Made by a program: the position numbers and the translations under genes
Part shown: piece by piece, positions 34,596-43,227 of the stretch
Numbering within the stretch: the stretch's first letter is position 1
Layout of the letters: the number at the start of each line of letters is the position of its first letter
NCBI RefSeq assembly: GCF_000266945.1
Contig: NC_018025.1
Coordinates: forward strand, 1,302,001 to 1,366,000
Length of the DNA: 64,000 bases
Source of the DNA: Desulfomonile tiedjei DSM 6799
Lineage (GTDB): Bacteria > Desulfobacterota > Desulfomonilia > Desulfomonilales > Desulfomonilaceae
Direction: 5' to 3'
Notes under the pieces: generated by a model
Database searches by the model: none
What the model was told of the DNA's origin: nothing
Seen by the model: only the letters and a program-made list of their open reading frames with translations

Positions 34596-37220
34596 ATGAC
34601 TCAGAGGAGGCCCAGGCCGCATATGAACGAATCCGTTAACGGAAAAACCGTTCCGGAACATTTGAGAAACGGTCATTTCACGCATGTTGCAGGGATACTG
34701 GACCAAGAACCGCCCTGGATACTACGTAAACTCATCCCGATACTCTCAAAGCAAGTCCGAATTGACGACGAAGTTATTGGCAGGCTCCGTGAGCTCCAGG
34801 CTGCCGGGCCTGTCGTCTATGCCATGAAGTATCGCAACATCTACGATTTGCATTTTCTCCGTATGCGATTTGCGGAACTTGGCCTTCCGGTTCCTTCTTT
34901 TGTTTTCGATACTTCCGCAGCAGCCACAGGATCGTTCCGGAAATTTTTCAAGGTGTGGGGCGCGACTTTGAGCGGAGTCATCCAGCAGCACCGATTTCCG
35001 AGACCATCGGAGGACGTGCTGAAGGAAATACTCGAAAACCGCGGCAGTGCAGCAGTGACATTCCTTGTCGATGAAAAAACGACAAGAGATCGATACGTAT
35101 ATCCTGACAGCGATCCGATAAGAATCCTTCTGGACGTACAGGGCCGGCTTTCCGCTTCCATAGCCATTGTTCCGTTGATCATCCTCTATGATCGCAGCCG
35201 TCGCAACGTGGTACCTTCATTCTGGGAAACCCTTCTGGGCGATCCGGATAATCCCGGCTTTGTGCGGAGGATTGCCACGGCATTCAGAACGTGGACCGTC
35301 CCGGAACTCTTGATAGGCGAACCGGTTCATCTGGTCGCGGAATTCGAGGAATTCGGTTCCAGTCCGGAATGGGACGAGTTACCCGTTCGAGTGCGGCAGA
35401 AGCTTGTCGATTCCATTAACTCACGAATTCGAGTGAACAGGGGGCCTGAAAAGTTATCCCGTACGGAAATGAAAGAACGGGTTCTGCAAGATGCGCGGGT
35501 ACAGCGGTCGGTCAGGGAAATTGCATCGAAGGAGGGAGAAACCGAGGAGAAGACGAAGAAACTCGCCGAATCCTATGTAGACGAGATTGCCGCGAATCAG
35601 CAACTTCAGATTCACCATTTCCTTTATTATGTACTTAGGGCGCTCTTTGCCAAAGTCTTTGACGGCGTAGATAGCCAAGCATCTGATTTTGCGAAGCTGA
35701 AAAAAGCGAACGCAGAATCGTCTTTGATCTATGTTTCGTGCCATAAGAGCCATTTTGATTACCTGCTTGTCGGGTATTTCTCATTTATCAACCAAATGGC
35801 CATTCCTCACATGGCCGCAGGCAAGAATCTTTCATTTTGGCCCATCGGACCGATACTGCGTCGAGGCGGAGCATTCTTCATTCGACGGACGTTCAGAGGA
35901 CTGGGGCTGTATACGTATGTTTTTACAGCATATCTCAAAGTCCTTGTTCGGGAAAAAATCAATATAAACTTCTATATAGAAGGCGCCAGGAGCAGAACGG
36001 GTAAATTGACGCCCCCTAGAATGGGCATGCTGGCCTTTCTCCTCCAGACCATAGAAGAAGGGGCGGTCCCGGATCTCATTTTTGTGCCGACATACATAGG
36101 ATACGATCGCGTACCGGAAGAAAAGTCTTATCTCAAAGAATTAGCGGGAAAAGAAAAAGAAAAAGAGAGCTTTTGGCAGTTTCTTCAGGCTCGGACCGTA
36201 CTCAAGAAGCGATTCGGAAAAGTGTATGTAAGGTTTCGAGATCCGGTTTCCTTTGTGGAATTCTGTTCTCTCGCAGGACATCAAGTGCAACCAGGAAGCT
36301 CTTTTCTGAAAGAAAATCGGAAACTGCTCCAGGATTTCGCATACTACCTGATGTATGGAATTGTACGGGCCGGTGTGGTGAGCCATATCGATCTCACCGC
36401 AGCAGGGTTGATCTGCAGAGGAGCGGAGCAAGTCACTCGTGAAGAATTGGTTGAAGCGGTACAATGTTTTTGGGACGTATGTAACCATGAAGGTTTCGAG
36501 CTTTCTCAGACTGCCAAAGATCCTGAATTCGCAGTAAGAAATGCTCTTGATTCTTTCGTGGCACGAGGGTTCCTGGAAACAGGTGAAGGAGCATCCAATG
36601 AGAATACAATATTCAAGGTGAGTCAATCCAGAGTTCCCAATTTAGATTTTTATAGAAATGGAATAGTGAATTGCGTGTGGGACTCGTCGTTGCTAGCCAT
36701 GATTCTCCTGGGCAGAGGCCCCGAAGCTCTGGAGAACCTCTCGGTGATATCCGAGGAATTTGAACTCTTGAAGGATCTCCTTTCAAAAGAGCTCATCGTT
36801 AACCCTCTCCAGAAGACGTCGAATTCGCTTGCAGAAAAGATCCGGTTCTTCAGGGAGCAGAACTGGATTTATTCACAAGGAGAATCGCTCATACTGCGTA
36901 AGGCCCCGCTGGAGTGCCTGGCCGGAGTGCTGCGCGACCTCGTTGAAATTTACTATGTTGCTCTGGTTGCTTCGGAAGATGCTCGGGAAGTAAGCCAAAA
37001 AGAACTGATGAAAAAAATGGCATTTCTCATGGAAGAAGCCCGAAACACGGAGAATCCTCGTCTCAAACCGGCTCTTGCCGCAGTTCCCGTTAATAACGCG
37101 TTGACGCGTTACTCGGAACTGGGGATTCTCGAATATCGGACTTCCAGAAAGTATCTGACCGGAGTAGCGGATCACCAGCAACTGACATCAGTGAAGAACC
37201 TGTTGAGCAGCCTTCTGTGA
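34596..37220 (+). CDS. plsB: Glycerol-3-phosphate acyltransferase, PlsB type
   Basis: About 874 residues. The four acyltransferase motifs are clear: HKSHFD (H-x4-D, near residue 383), GGAFFIRRTF, NFYIEGARSRTGKLTPPRMGM and LIFVPTYIGYDRVPEE. Large flanking helical regions are those of PlsB, which makes 1-acyl-glycerol-3-phosphate at the inner membrane. Start choice is hard: ATG 34596 has GGCGGA 8 nt upstream, while ATG 34623 has AGAGGAGG but 12 nt away; the upstream open frame to 34323 overlaps the divergent gene and is discounted. Co-occurrence with a PlsX/PlsY system cannot be judged here. Confidence 0.9.
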   Translation: MTQRRPRPHMNESVNGKTVPEHLRNGHFTHVAGILDQEPPWILRKLIPILSKQVRIDDEVIGRLRELQAAGPVVYAMKYRNIYDLHFLRMRFAELGLPVPSFVFDTSAAATGSFRKFFKVWGATLSGVIQQHRFPRPSEDVLKEILENRGSAAVTFLVDEKTTRDRYVYPDSDPIRILLDVQGRLSASIAIVPLIILYDRSRRNVVPSFWETLLGDPDNPGFVRRIATAFRTWTVPELLIGEPVHLVAEFEEFGSSPEWDELPVRVRQKLVDSINSRIRVNRGPEKLSRTEMKERVLQDARVQRSVREIASKEGETEEKTKKLAESYVDEIAANQQLQIHHFLYYVLRALFAKVFDGVDSQASDFAKLKKANAESSLIYVSCHKSHFDYLLVGYFSFINQMAIPHMAAGKNLSFWPIGPILRRGGAFFIRRTFRGLGLYTYVFTAYLKVLVREKININFYIEGARSRTGKLTPPRMGMLAFLLQTIEEGAVPDLIFVPTYIGYDRVPEEKSYLKELAGKEKEKESFWQFLQARTVLKKRFGKVYVRFRDPVSFVEFCSLAGHQVQPGSSFLKENRKLLQDFAYYLMYGIVRAGVVSHIDLTAAGLICRGAEQVTREELVEAVQCFWDVCNHEGFELSQTAKDPEFAVRNALDSFVARGFLETGEGASNENTIFKVSQSRVPNLDFYRNGIVNCVWDSSLLAMILLGRGPEALENLSVISEEFELLKDLLSKELIVNPLQKTSNSLAEKIRFFREQNWIYSQGESLILRKAPLECLAGVLRDLVEIYYVALVASEDAREVSQKELMKKMAFLMEEARNTENPRLKPALAAVPVNNALTRYSELGILEYRTSRKYLTGVADHQQLTSVKNLLSSLL

Positions 37221-37228
37221 ACTCCTGC

Positions 37229-37576
37229 TCACTTGCCCCGGTGATGTCTTCGATAATTGGCCGCCCAGTTGGTGAAGACATCCTCACCATGGCCGATTAC
37301 GCCGTACCCGCCGTAAAGGTCGTTCCAATGTTGTGTTGCCTCGAGTGTGGCTTTGAATTCGGCCGATCCGGAGTGTTGAATGGGATTGAGCCATCTGCGA
37401 ACACCAAAAGTGTATTCGTATGGATCTCCTTTGTGACTGGGATATGGCACATTCCTGGTGAGGGGATATTCCAGGCTATAGGGAAGGACTTTCGTATGCA
37501 TAGGCTGCATGGCCCATCCACCGCTAAAGCTCAGGAGAACAAGACCTACTGCTGCTATGAGGAGAGATTTTCTCAT
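37229..37576 (-). CDS. Small exported protein of unknown function
   Basis: 115 residues. Signal peptide at about 1-22 (KSLLIAAVGLVLLSFSGGWA). The mature protein is basic and rich in Tyr, His, Trp and Gly (DPYEYTFGVRRW, QHWNDLYGGYG, NWAANYRRHHRGK) with no cysteine. GGAG precedes the ATG at 37576; the frame open to 37627 is less likely. It ends 8 nt from the convergent plsB. I do not recognise it. Confidence 0.75.
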   Translation of the reverse strand: MRKSLLIAAVGLVLLSFSGGWAMQPMHTKVLPYSLEYPLTRNVPYPSHKGDPYEYTFGVRRWLNPIQHSGSAEFKATLEATQHWNDLYGGYGVIGHGEDVFTNWAANYRRHHRGK

Positions 37577-37731
37577 GGGTGCTCCGCTTAAAGAATGAAT
37601 ACCTCGACGTTTATTGAACAATATCATATATCATTCTGATTTGGCAAGTATAAATTACTGGATAGTCCGAGATTACAAATAGCAACTGGTACTGTATCTT
37701 TCGATTTCACAACAAAAATTGCATCCATTTC

Positions 37732-37756
37732 ATGGAATTTTACTCTGGTATTCCAT
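37732..37756 (+). promoter_or_regulatory. Candidate upstream activator site for the sigma-54 promoter
   Basis: ATGGAAT (37732-37738) and ATTCCAT (37750-37756) are a perfect inverted repeat, half-sites 18 bp apart centre to centre. It is centred about 168 nt upstream of the predicted start, in the range used by NtrC-type activators. No activator gene is adjacent. Confidence 0.4.
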
Positions 37757-37884
37757 TTCAATCTAAAACAATTCCTTATCATGGTGTCAGTTTCTCTTAC
37801 AGTTCATCCAAAGAATTTACAGATGCCATTATCGGAAGGATGCGTAATATTGTGTCGTTTTGACGGATATTCCAGAGATGTTAC

Positions 37885-37901
37885 TTGGCACTCTCATTGC
37901 A
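37885..37901 (+). promoter_or_regulatory. Sigma-54 (RpoN) promoter
   Basis: TTGGCAC-TCTCA-TTGCA matches the sigma-54 consensus TGGCAC-N5-TTGCW at every fixed base, with the -24 GG and -12 GC ten nucleotides apart. The predicted start is near 37912, about 100 nt before the gene at 38012. Confidence 0.75.
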
Positions 37902-38011
37902 TAGTTGTCTTTTTGTCACCTTGAGGACGAGAGGAAATCCACCGAGCGTGGCAGGGCTGAACGAGAACGCCTAAATGTACGAGCATCACGACCCCAAGTA
38001 GGAGGTGAGCC

Positions 38012-38494
38012 ATGATAATTCAGAATCACGAACTATTCAGGGAATTGAGCCAGGAAACGATATTCGAGATTTCCAAAGTCATGGTCGAACAACGTTTCAA
38101 CAAAGGAGCCATAGTTTATACGCAAAAAGATCGTGCTCTCTATTTTTACATTTTGGGCGAAGGAAACGTCCGACTCACCATGGCGGAACAAGCCGAAATC
38201 GATTACAGCGTCACCAGGACAGGAGAAGTTTTTGGGTGGTCAAGCATGGTAGGACGTCGTTACTACACTGCGAATGCCGAGTGTCTTCAGCCGAGCAAGG
38301 TGTACATGATCGACAAGGAAAAACTTATAACTATTTTTCAGAAGAACCCCAGAGACGGAATGAAGTTTTATGAGCGTCTTGCGGCTGCAGTAGTGCAACG
38401 ACTGGTAGACAACTACAACGCTTTTATTACAGGCGGGACTCTTCAAGGGGTTACCTACGGCTCCGGTCAGGTCATGGGCGCGGGCGAGGAATAG
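38012..38494 (+). CDS. Cyclic-nucleotide-binding-domain protein without DNA-binding domain
   Basis: 160 residues made almost wholly of a Crp/Fnr-type sensor domain (about 5-135: FRELSQETIFEISKVM, FNKGAIVYTQKD, LYFYILGEGNVRLT, GEVFGWSSMVG, KVYMIDKEKLITIF). There is no helix-turn-helix, and the protein stops after a Gly-rich tail, so it is not a transcription factor alone. The cAMP phosphate-binding cassette is weak: GEVFGWSSMV keeps the Gly-Glu but lacks the usual Arg, so the ligand is uncertain. TAGGAGGTG precedes the ATG. It lies alone downstream of a sigma-54 promoter. Confidence 0.85.
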   Translation: MIIQNHELFRELSQETIFEISKVMVEQRFNKGAIVYTQKDRALYFYILGEGNVRLTMAEQAEIDYSVTRTGEVFGWSSMVGRRYYTANAECLQPSKVYMIDKEKLITIFQKNPRDGMKFYERLAAAVVQRLVDNYNAFITGGTLQGVTYGSGQVMGAGEE

Positions 38495-38621
38495 AGGGAA
38501 AGCAAAATTGAAGGGATCTCCGGAAAACAGGGGGTCCCCTATAAGCGTTAAAACAAGAATCCGGCGTAAGATGTGATGACCAAAGCGATCCGCATCTTTT
38601 TTGCCAGAGTTTCTGAATGAC

Positions 38622-38710
38622 TGTCATTGCGAGCGAAGCGAAGCAATCGCCTGAAATTGAGAGCCTGAATCCCAGGCGATTGCCACGTCGCTGCGCTCCT
38701 CGCAATGACA
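38622..38710. repeat. Palindromic repeat C (TGTCATTGCGAG type)
   Basis: An 89-bp element bounded by TGTCATTGCGAG (38622-38633) and its perfect complement CTCGCAATGACA (38699-38710), with an inner pair (GCAATCGCCT / AGGCGATTGC). I know this as a common intergenic palindrome in many bacteria of different phyla. Only one copy is in this window. Confidence 0.8.
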
Positions 38711-38779
38711 ATTATCTGTTTTCTTTGATGGTTTATGCCCCGCAAACGTAATCATGAAACAGATATTCCTTTCTTTACA

Positions 38780-38810
38780 GATTACACATAATGACTCCAC
38801 ATGTGTAATC
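38780..38810. promoter_or_regulatory. Perfect 10-bp inverted repeat
   Basis: GATTACACAT (38780-38789) and ATGTGTAATC (38801-38810) are exactly complementary around an 11-nt spacer. No T-run follows, so it is not a typical terminator. It resembles a dimeric regulator site, about 500 nt upstream of the YeiH-type gene. Confidence 0.45.
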
Positions 38811-39312
38811 GAGAGTGTATCAACAAAGCAATTGGAATTGCGCCCCCTCTATACGCGAATCAAGCTCGCATTTTGCCGCGCTAAAAAATCGCGTGATACC
38901 AATGTGCGTTCAAAGAAGTAATCCCGCCACCGGCGGGACCGGCCCAAAACAGATCTCTCAATACTCCTTCTGTGAAAGTATATTGGTATGACACAGAATT
39001 AGAGCAATTTGCGGGCATCTGAAACAGCACAATTTTGTTCTTTGTGCAGGAGAATTGTTATATAGATTAACTGAACGAGAGAAAGCCGGCTGACGTCTGC
39101 CGGAGCCTTTGAATCGTTGCTCTATGGCGCTGCGACAGCCTGTTCTACGAGTCAACATACGAAAACGGGTGCCTTTGCTTCATTACATTTTTAGATCGGG
39201 GGAGGTGATAAGACCAGTCATTTGCAAAAGTCTCTCTCATACTAATCCATTCAGTTAAAGACTGTGGTCTATGTATCGCGCTCGGACGCACCGAGAAAGG
39301 AGCTGACAAGCT

Positions 39313-40851
39313 ATGTCAAACGGCAAACTAGGTTGGTCAGTACTTTGGAAAACAGAAGATTGGCTGGCTGTATGGATAGGATTTCTCATCATCGGTCTGG
39401 TGCTCGCAGGACTCACGGTAAAACCGCCGAAGTTCAAATGGGCCACCGAGGGTGAGTTTAAAACGTTTGTCAATGAGATGACTCCTGTAGTGGACAACTT
39501 GGCCAAACAGGCTGCTGCCAAAGGCGAACAGGACCTTCAAACCCAAGCTGCAGCTCTGAAAGCGGCCATGGAAAAGGGCGACAGAAAAGCAGTTGGAGAC
39601 GCGGCGAAAAAACTGGAGTCTACGGCCAAGAACGTCAAAGATAAAGATTTGAAGAAAAAGGGAGCCGATCTGGGCAAGCAGATTTCCGGAAACGCCGGAA
39701 ACTTGATCGGCAAAGTATTTTCCTCAGACAACATTCTCTGGTCCATATACATAGCAATCGGTATTCTCATTCTGAGCGTCATTGCCCTATCTCTCCTGGG
39801 AGTAAATGTAGGGCTCTTTGTGATAGGTTTTCCCATAGTGTTCATTATTGCGTGGATTTCATTACTTCTTGCGGGTAATTACACGATCAATGTATATGGC
39901 CTGGAATATGTCCTGTGGTGTCTGTTTCTTGGACTTTTCATAAGTAACGTAATTGGTGTACCTGATTGGCTGAAACCTGCTGTTCAGACCGAGTTTTATA
40001 TCAAAACAGGTCTCGTGGTTCTCGGTGCAGGTATTCTCTTTGGAGAGATTATCCAGGCGGGAGCGCTCGGCATTCTCCAGGCAGTGTTGGTGGTCGGTGT
40101 CGTCTGGTACATGTGCTACTGGATTGCCCGTAAACTTCAAGTAGATGAAGAATTTTCGGCAATTCTGGCAAGTGCCGTTTCCATCTGCGGTGTATCGGCT
40201 GCCATTGCAACTTCGGGCGCAATAAAGGGCGATCCCAAGAAATTGAGCTACACAACATCCATCGTGCTCATCTGCGCGGTTCCCATGATGGTTCTGCAGC
40301 CAATCATATCGAAGTACTTCGGCATACCGGATGCGGTTGCCGGAGCATGGCTTGGCGGGACTCTCGACACGAGCGGGTCCGTTGTTGCTGCGGGCTCTCT
40401 TATCAGCGAAACGGCCATGAAGGTCGGCGTTATCGTCAAAATGTCCCAGAACGTGCTCATCGGTGTTGCCGCCTTCATCTTGGCTGTGGTCTGGACCTTC
40501 AAGAAGGCGGAGGAAGTACCTGGCGGCGAAAAACCCGGTGCGATCGAAATATGGAACAGATTTCCCAAGTTCGTTCTCGGGTTCATGATTGCATCGTTGA
40601 TTTTCTCATTCTTGCTGCCTGAAGCGACAGTGAAGGCAACAAAGGGTGTGCTATCCGGCTTACGGACATACTGGTTCGCTCTGGCCTTCGTTTCTATCGG
40701 ATTGGAAACCAGATTTGCAGAATTGGCGACTCTTGGCGGCGGCCGACCTGCGATAGCATTCCTTATAGCTCAGGGAATCAACATACTCTGGACCTTACTT
40801 CTGGCTTATCTCATTTTTGGCGGAATTCTGTTCGCCGCACCCGCCTTCTAG
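39313..40851 (+). CDS. YeiH/UPF0324-family transporter with inserted soluble domain
   Basis: 512 residues, against about 330-350 for ordinary YeiH. After TM1 (about 17-37) comes a soluble, Ala/Lys-rich helical segment (about 41-138). The polytopic core then follows with the family blocks (VLGAGILFGEII, ASAVSICGVSAAIATSGAIKG, AGAWLGGTLDTSGSVVAAGSLI, FVSIGLETRF). Distant relatives are called putative sulfate exporters, but the substrate is unproven. Long versions of this kind would fit sulfate reducers handling sulfur anions; that is inference. AAAGGAG lies 10 nt before the ATG. The gene stands alone. Confidence 0.88.
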   Translation: MSNGKLGWSVLWKTEDWLAVWIGFLIIGLVLAGLTVKPPKFKWATEGEFKTFVNEMTPVVDNLAKQAAAKGEQDLQTQAAALKAAMEKGDRKAVGDAAKKLESTAKNVKDKDLKKKGADLGKQISGNAGNLIGKVFSSDNILWSIYIAIGILILSVIALSLLGVNVGLFVIGFPIVFIIAWISLLLAGNYTINVYGLEYVLWCLFLGLFISNVIGVPDWLKPAVQTEFYIKTGLVVLGAGILFGEIIQAGALGILQAVLVVGVVWYMCYWIARKLQVDEEFSAILASAVSICGVSAAIATSGAIKGDPKKLSYTTSIVLICAVPMMVLQPIISKYFGIPDAVAGAWLGGTLDTSGSVVAAGSLISETAMKVGVIVKMSQNVLIGVAAFILAVVWTFKKAEEVPGGEKPGAIEIWNRFPKFVLGFMIASLIFSFLLPEATVKATKGVLSGLRTYWFALAFVSIGLETRFAELATLGGGRPAIAFLIAQGINILWTLLLAYLIFGGILFAAPAF

Positions 40852-40866
40852 AATCATCAAAGCTCG

Positions 40867-40897
40867 AAGCGCGTGCCTGTTTCTGTGGTACGCGCTT
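40867..40897. terminator. Bidirectional terminator between the YeiH-type and beta-CASP genes
   Basis: AAGCGCGTGCC (40867-40877) and GGTACGCGCTT (40887-40897) pair over 11 bp with one G-T pair and a 9-nt loop. A T/C-rich tract (TACTCTTCT) follows on the plus strand. The two flanking genes converge here. Confidence 0.65.
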
Positions 40898-40949
40898 ACT
40901 CTTCTGTGAACCCCTTTTCAGGGCGGAGACGATCATTGTCTTACTTTCA

Positions 40950-42380
40950 TTATTGTGAATCAGTGAGAATGATTTTTTGTTCGGTCGCAGGCTGAAGGCT
41001 CAGCGCTTCCGGATGCCGTTCTGAAAAACTGTGGTTCAGCCATTCGGTTGATTCGGGTTCGCCGTGAACCCATACAGCAACTCGGGGATTGAAATGATCC
41101 GCGATACTCAGCAGATCGTCGCGAGTTGCATGAGAGGAAAGAGAGAAACGGCGCCGGTGAGGACAAATCACCCGTATGCGGCGGTCACTTTTCAGATCCG
41201 GTTGCACAAAGTCGCCGGTGGCCGCTCCGGCGAGTTCGTAGCCGAATTCCTCCGGTGCTACATAGCTCGTGAAAAAGATGCCGTTCTTCTCCGATTGCAC
41301 CAGTTCTTCCGCAAGCCGTGCAGAAGGGCTTCCTCGCGACAGCATGCCGCTTGTGAACACGAAAATTGAAGGAACCCGCGTGAGTTCCTGGGCTGTCTTG
41401 AATTCGTCGTTCACGTTGAATGCAGTTACTCTGCGAGATGCAATGCTGATGATCTTGGGATCGTAACCGTTGAGGTACTCCGGATACATCTCGTACACTT
41501 TGTTGATTGCGGAGGAAAGCCCATGATGATAGAGGACCGGAGTATCCACAGGTATCAAACCATCCCATTTCATGGATTCCAGAAGAACGATAAGTTCTTG
41601 TGTCTTTCCCAGGGCAAATGAAGGGAGCAACACATGACCGCCTCTCTGGAGTGTGTCGTTGATCTCTTCCGCGAGGGCGTGAGTTTCGGCTTTCCTGTCA
41701 TTGTTGGGATCGGATTCTATTGAACCTCTGGTGGATTCGATGAGGAGAAAGTCTATGTCATCCGCTAAATCCGGTAGCATGCATCCGTTGTGGATCGTCT
41801 GTTTGTGTTTCGCAATGTCGCCCGTGTAGACCAACGAGTGCCCCCCGTCCCACAAGACAACTCCTGCTGCACCGAGAATATGCCCTGACGGAAAGAAGGA
41901 ACCGAACAGGCCGTCTGCAATGCGGAATTTTTCTCCGAATGTGTGGGCAGCGAAAACACTCCTGGAAGCAAACATCTTTGAAACAGACTGCCTGTCGAGA
42001 CACCATTCGTACGGATAATCTTCGCTCTGTCCACGCGGACAAACCTGCATTTTGGCCGAATCCATCAACATGAGAGGAATAAGCTTCTTGGACGGGACAG
42101 TCACGTGTACGCGGCGTCCGCGGCCCAGGTACGCATCCATAATGATGGGGAGACTGCCGACATGATCGATATGAGCGTGTGTGACAATGACAGCATCCAC
42201 CCCCCTCTTGCCCAATGCGTCAAAGCGCGGAAGCGATTCGTATCCTTTCTTGGTTACGTCCAGGCCGCAATCCAGGAGAATTCTCGAACCTTTCCAGTCC
42301 AGAAGATAGGAATTTGCTCCTATTTCCCGGCCACCCCCTAAGACAGTGATACTGATGGGTTTTCTACTGGTCACCGGCAT
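40950..42380 (-). CDS. Metallo-beta-lactamase-fold beta-CASP ribonuclease
   Basis: 476 residues. The metal-binding motif THAHIDH is at about 67-73, with further ligands in FFPSGHILGAAG and VYTGDI, and the beta-CASP region (about 215-400) shows LIESTRG, LLPSFALGKTQELIVLL and VFTSGMLSRGSP. The C-terminal RRRFSLSSHATRDDLLSIADHFNP and VHGEPE segments match RNA-processing members (RNase J / CPSF-73-like). A cytosolic RNA nuclease is likely. The start at 42380 overlaps the end of a small upstream frame; AGGA is only 2 nt from the ATG and suits GTG 42374 better. Confidence 0.92.
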   Translation of the reverse strand: MPVTSRKPISITVLGGGREIGANSYLLDWKGSRILLDCGLDVTKKGYESLPRFDALGKRGVDAVIVTHAHIDHVGSLPIIMDAYLGRGRRVHVTVPSKKLIPLMLMDSAKMQVCPRGQSEDYPYEWCLDRQSVSKMFASRSVFAAHTFGEKFRIADGLFGSFFPSGHILGAAGVVLWDGGHSLVYTGDIAKHKQTIHNGCMLPDLADDIDFLLIESTRGSIESDPNNDRKAETHALAEEINDTLQRGGHVLLPSFALGKTQELIVLLESMKWDGLIPVDTPVLYHHGLSSAINKVYEMYPEYLNGYDPKIISIASRRVTAFNVNDEFKTAQELTRVPSIFVFTSGMLSRGSPSARLAEELVQSEKNGIFFTSYVAPEEFGYELAGAATGDFVQPDLKSDRRIRVICPHRRRFSLSSHATRDDLLSIADHFNPRVAVWVHGEPESTEWLNHSFSERHPEALSLQPATEQKIILTDSQ

Positions 42381-42559
42381 TTCCTGTTAGTGAAAGTTTC
42401 GCGTAAATAAGGCGTCGAATGCTCTCCTAGAATGTGAACGGCACAGTGATCTGTAAAGTCTTTGTACCATATTTTCATACATTTCGTAGCCTCAATCGGA
42501 CAGTATGGCGATCTCTCTACATCCATATGCACGTGCATGTTGCTTTCGGCGTAGTTCAA
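42371..42559 (-). CDS. Possible small Cys/His protein coupled to the beta-CASP gene
   Basis: An open frame of up to 62 residues in otherwise non-coding DNA, ending 10 nt inside the beta-CASP start. From the ATG at 42538 it has 55 residues with four Cys and several His (HVHMDVE, SPYCP, ATKCMKIWYKDFTDHC, NRKC), which hints at a metal site. The first codon at 42559 is TTG, and no good ribosome-binding site precedes either start. It could be a chance frame; the overlap with the next gene is the main support. Confidence 0.3.
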   Translation of the reverse strand: MNYAESNMHVHMDVERSPYCPIEATKCMKIWYKDFTDHCAVHILGEHSTPYLRETFTNRKCR

Positions 42560-42813
42560 TTCTAAAATCGGAACGGATTATGTCGTTAGTTCAGTTGAGA
42601 GACAGTCAGACATTCTGGTAATGACTGTTCCTGGTGTCGCGGATCACGGCCTCCGTGCACCGGTAGGGGTCCCGCGAACACCCGGGATGGGTGCCCGGTA
42701 GCGGACGCAGGGCACCGATACTTTTCGAAACTTTTAGAAGACACGCGGACGGGTTCCGCTTTGATTGACCGTTGTTCCGGCCTCGAGCCGGACTTATTAT
42801 TAAGGAGGATCGC
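42560..42813. other. Intergenic region before ndk with GC-rich palindromes
   Basis: It holds a GC-rich patch at about 42650-42712 with repeated GGGTGCCC/GGGCACC-type words and CCGGTAG repeated at both sides (CACCGGTAGGGG and CCCGGTAGCGG). It may be a diverged repeat distantly related to family B. No gene is seen. Confidence 0.5.
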
Positions 42814-43227
42814 ATGGAAAAGACTCTTTCCATCATCAAACCGGATGGCGTATCGAAGAATCTCATAGGAGAAGTAATCAAGACATTCGAGTCGCAGGGA
42901 ATCAGAATTGCGGCAGCGAAAATGAAGCTTTTGAGCCGCAAAGAAGCAGAAGGATTCTACTATGTTCATAAAGAACGCCCTTTCTTCGGAGAACTGGTAG
43001 AATTCATGATGTCGGGACCCGTGGTCTTGATGGTGTTGGAAGGAGAGGACGTGATTCGACGGAATCGTGAAATCATGGGAGCGACCGATCCTGCAGAAGC
43101 GGCGCCTGGAACTATCCGAGCAAAATGGGCTGACAGTAAACAGAACAATATTGTGCACGGATCCGATTCTCCTGAAAGCGCGGCATTTGAGATAGGGTAC
43201 TTCTTCAGCGGAATAGAAATATTTTGA
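42814..43227 (+). CDS. ndk: Nucleoside diphosphate kinase
   Basis: 137 residues, the standard length. It transfers the gamma-phosphate of NTPs to NDPs via a phospho-histidine. The active-site His115 is in NNIVHGSDS, and the N-terminal [10 protein letters not shown] and RKWADS-like nucleotide site (GTIRAKWAD) are present. AAGGAGG is five nucleotides before ATG 42814; an upstream GTG/ATG extension to 42772 is not needed. The rlmN start overlaps its stop codon. Confidence 0.97.
   Translation: MEKTLSIIKPDGVSKNLIGEVIKTFESQGIRIAAAKMKLLSRKEAEGFYYVHKERPFFGELVEFMMSGPVVLMVLEGEDVIRRNREIMGATDPAEAAPGTIRAKWADSKQNNIVHGSDSPESAAFEIGYFFSGIEIF

Larger units (their letters stand above)
37577..38011. other. AT-rich regulatory region upstream of the cNMP-domain gene
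   Basis: 435 nt with no coding frame worth reporting. It holds a possible upstream activator site (37732-37756) and a consensus sigma-54 promoter (37885-37901), both oriented toward the gene at 38012, and must also hold the promoter of the small exported protein on the other strand. Confidence 0.65.
38495..39312. other. Long intergenic region upstream of the YeiH-type transporter
   Basis: 818 nt without a supported gene. It contains an imperfect hairpin right after the cNMP-domain gene (about 38506-38540), a dispersed palindromic repeat (38622-38710), a perfect 10-bp inverted repeat (38780-38810) and a small CCGGC...GCCGG hairpin near 39090. The transporter promoter must lie in the last part but I could not identify it. 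Confidence 0.65.

Noticed and set aside
38622-38710. CRISPR or novel element at the TGTCATTGCGAG repeat
   Set aside because: It is a single palindromic unit without regular spacers and belongs to a known common type of intergenic repeat.
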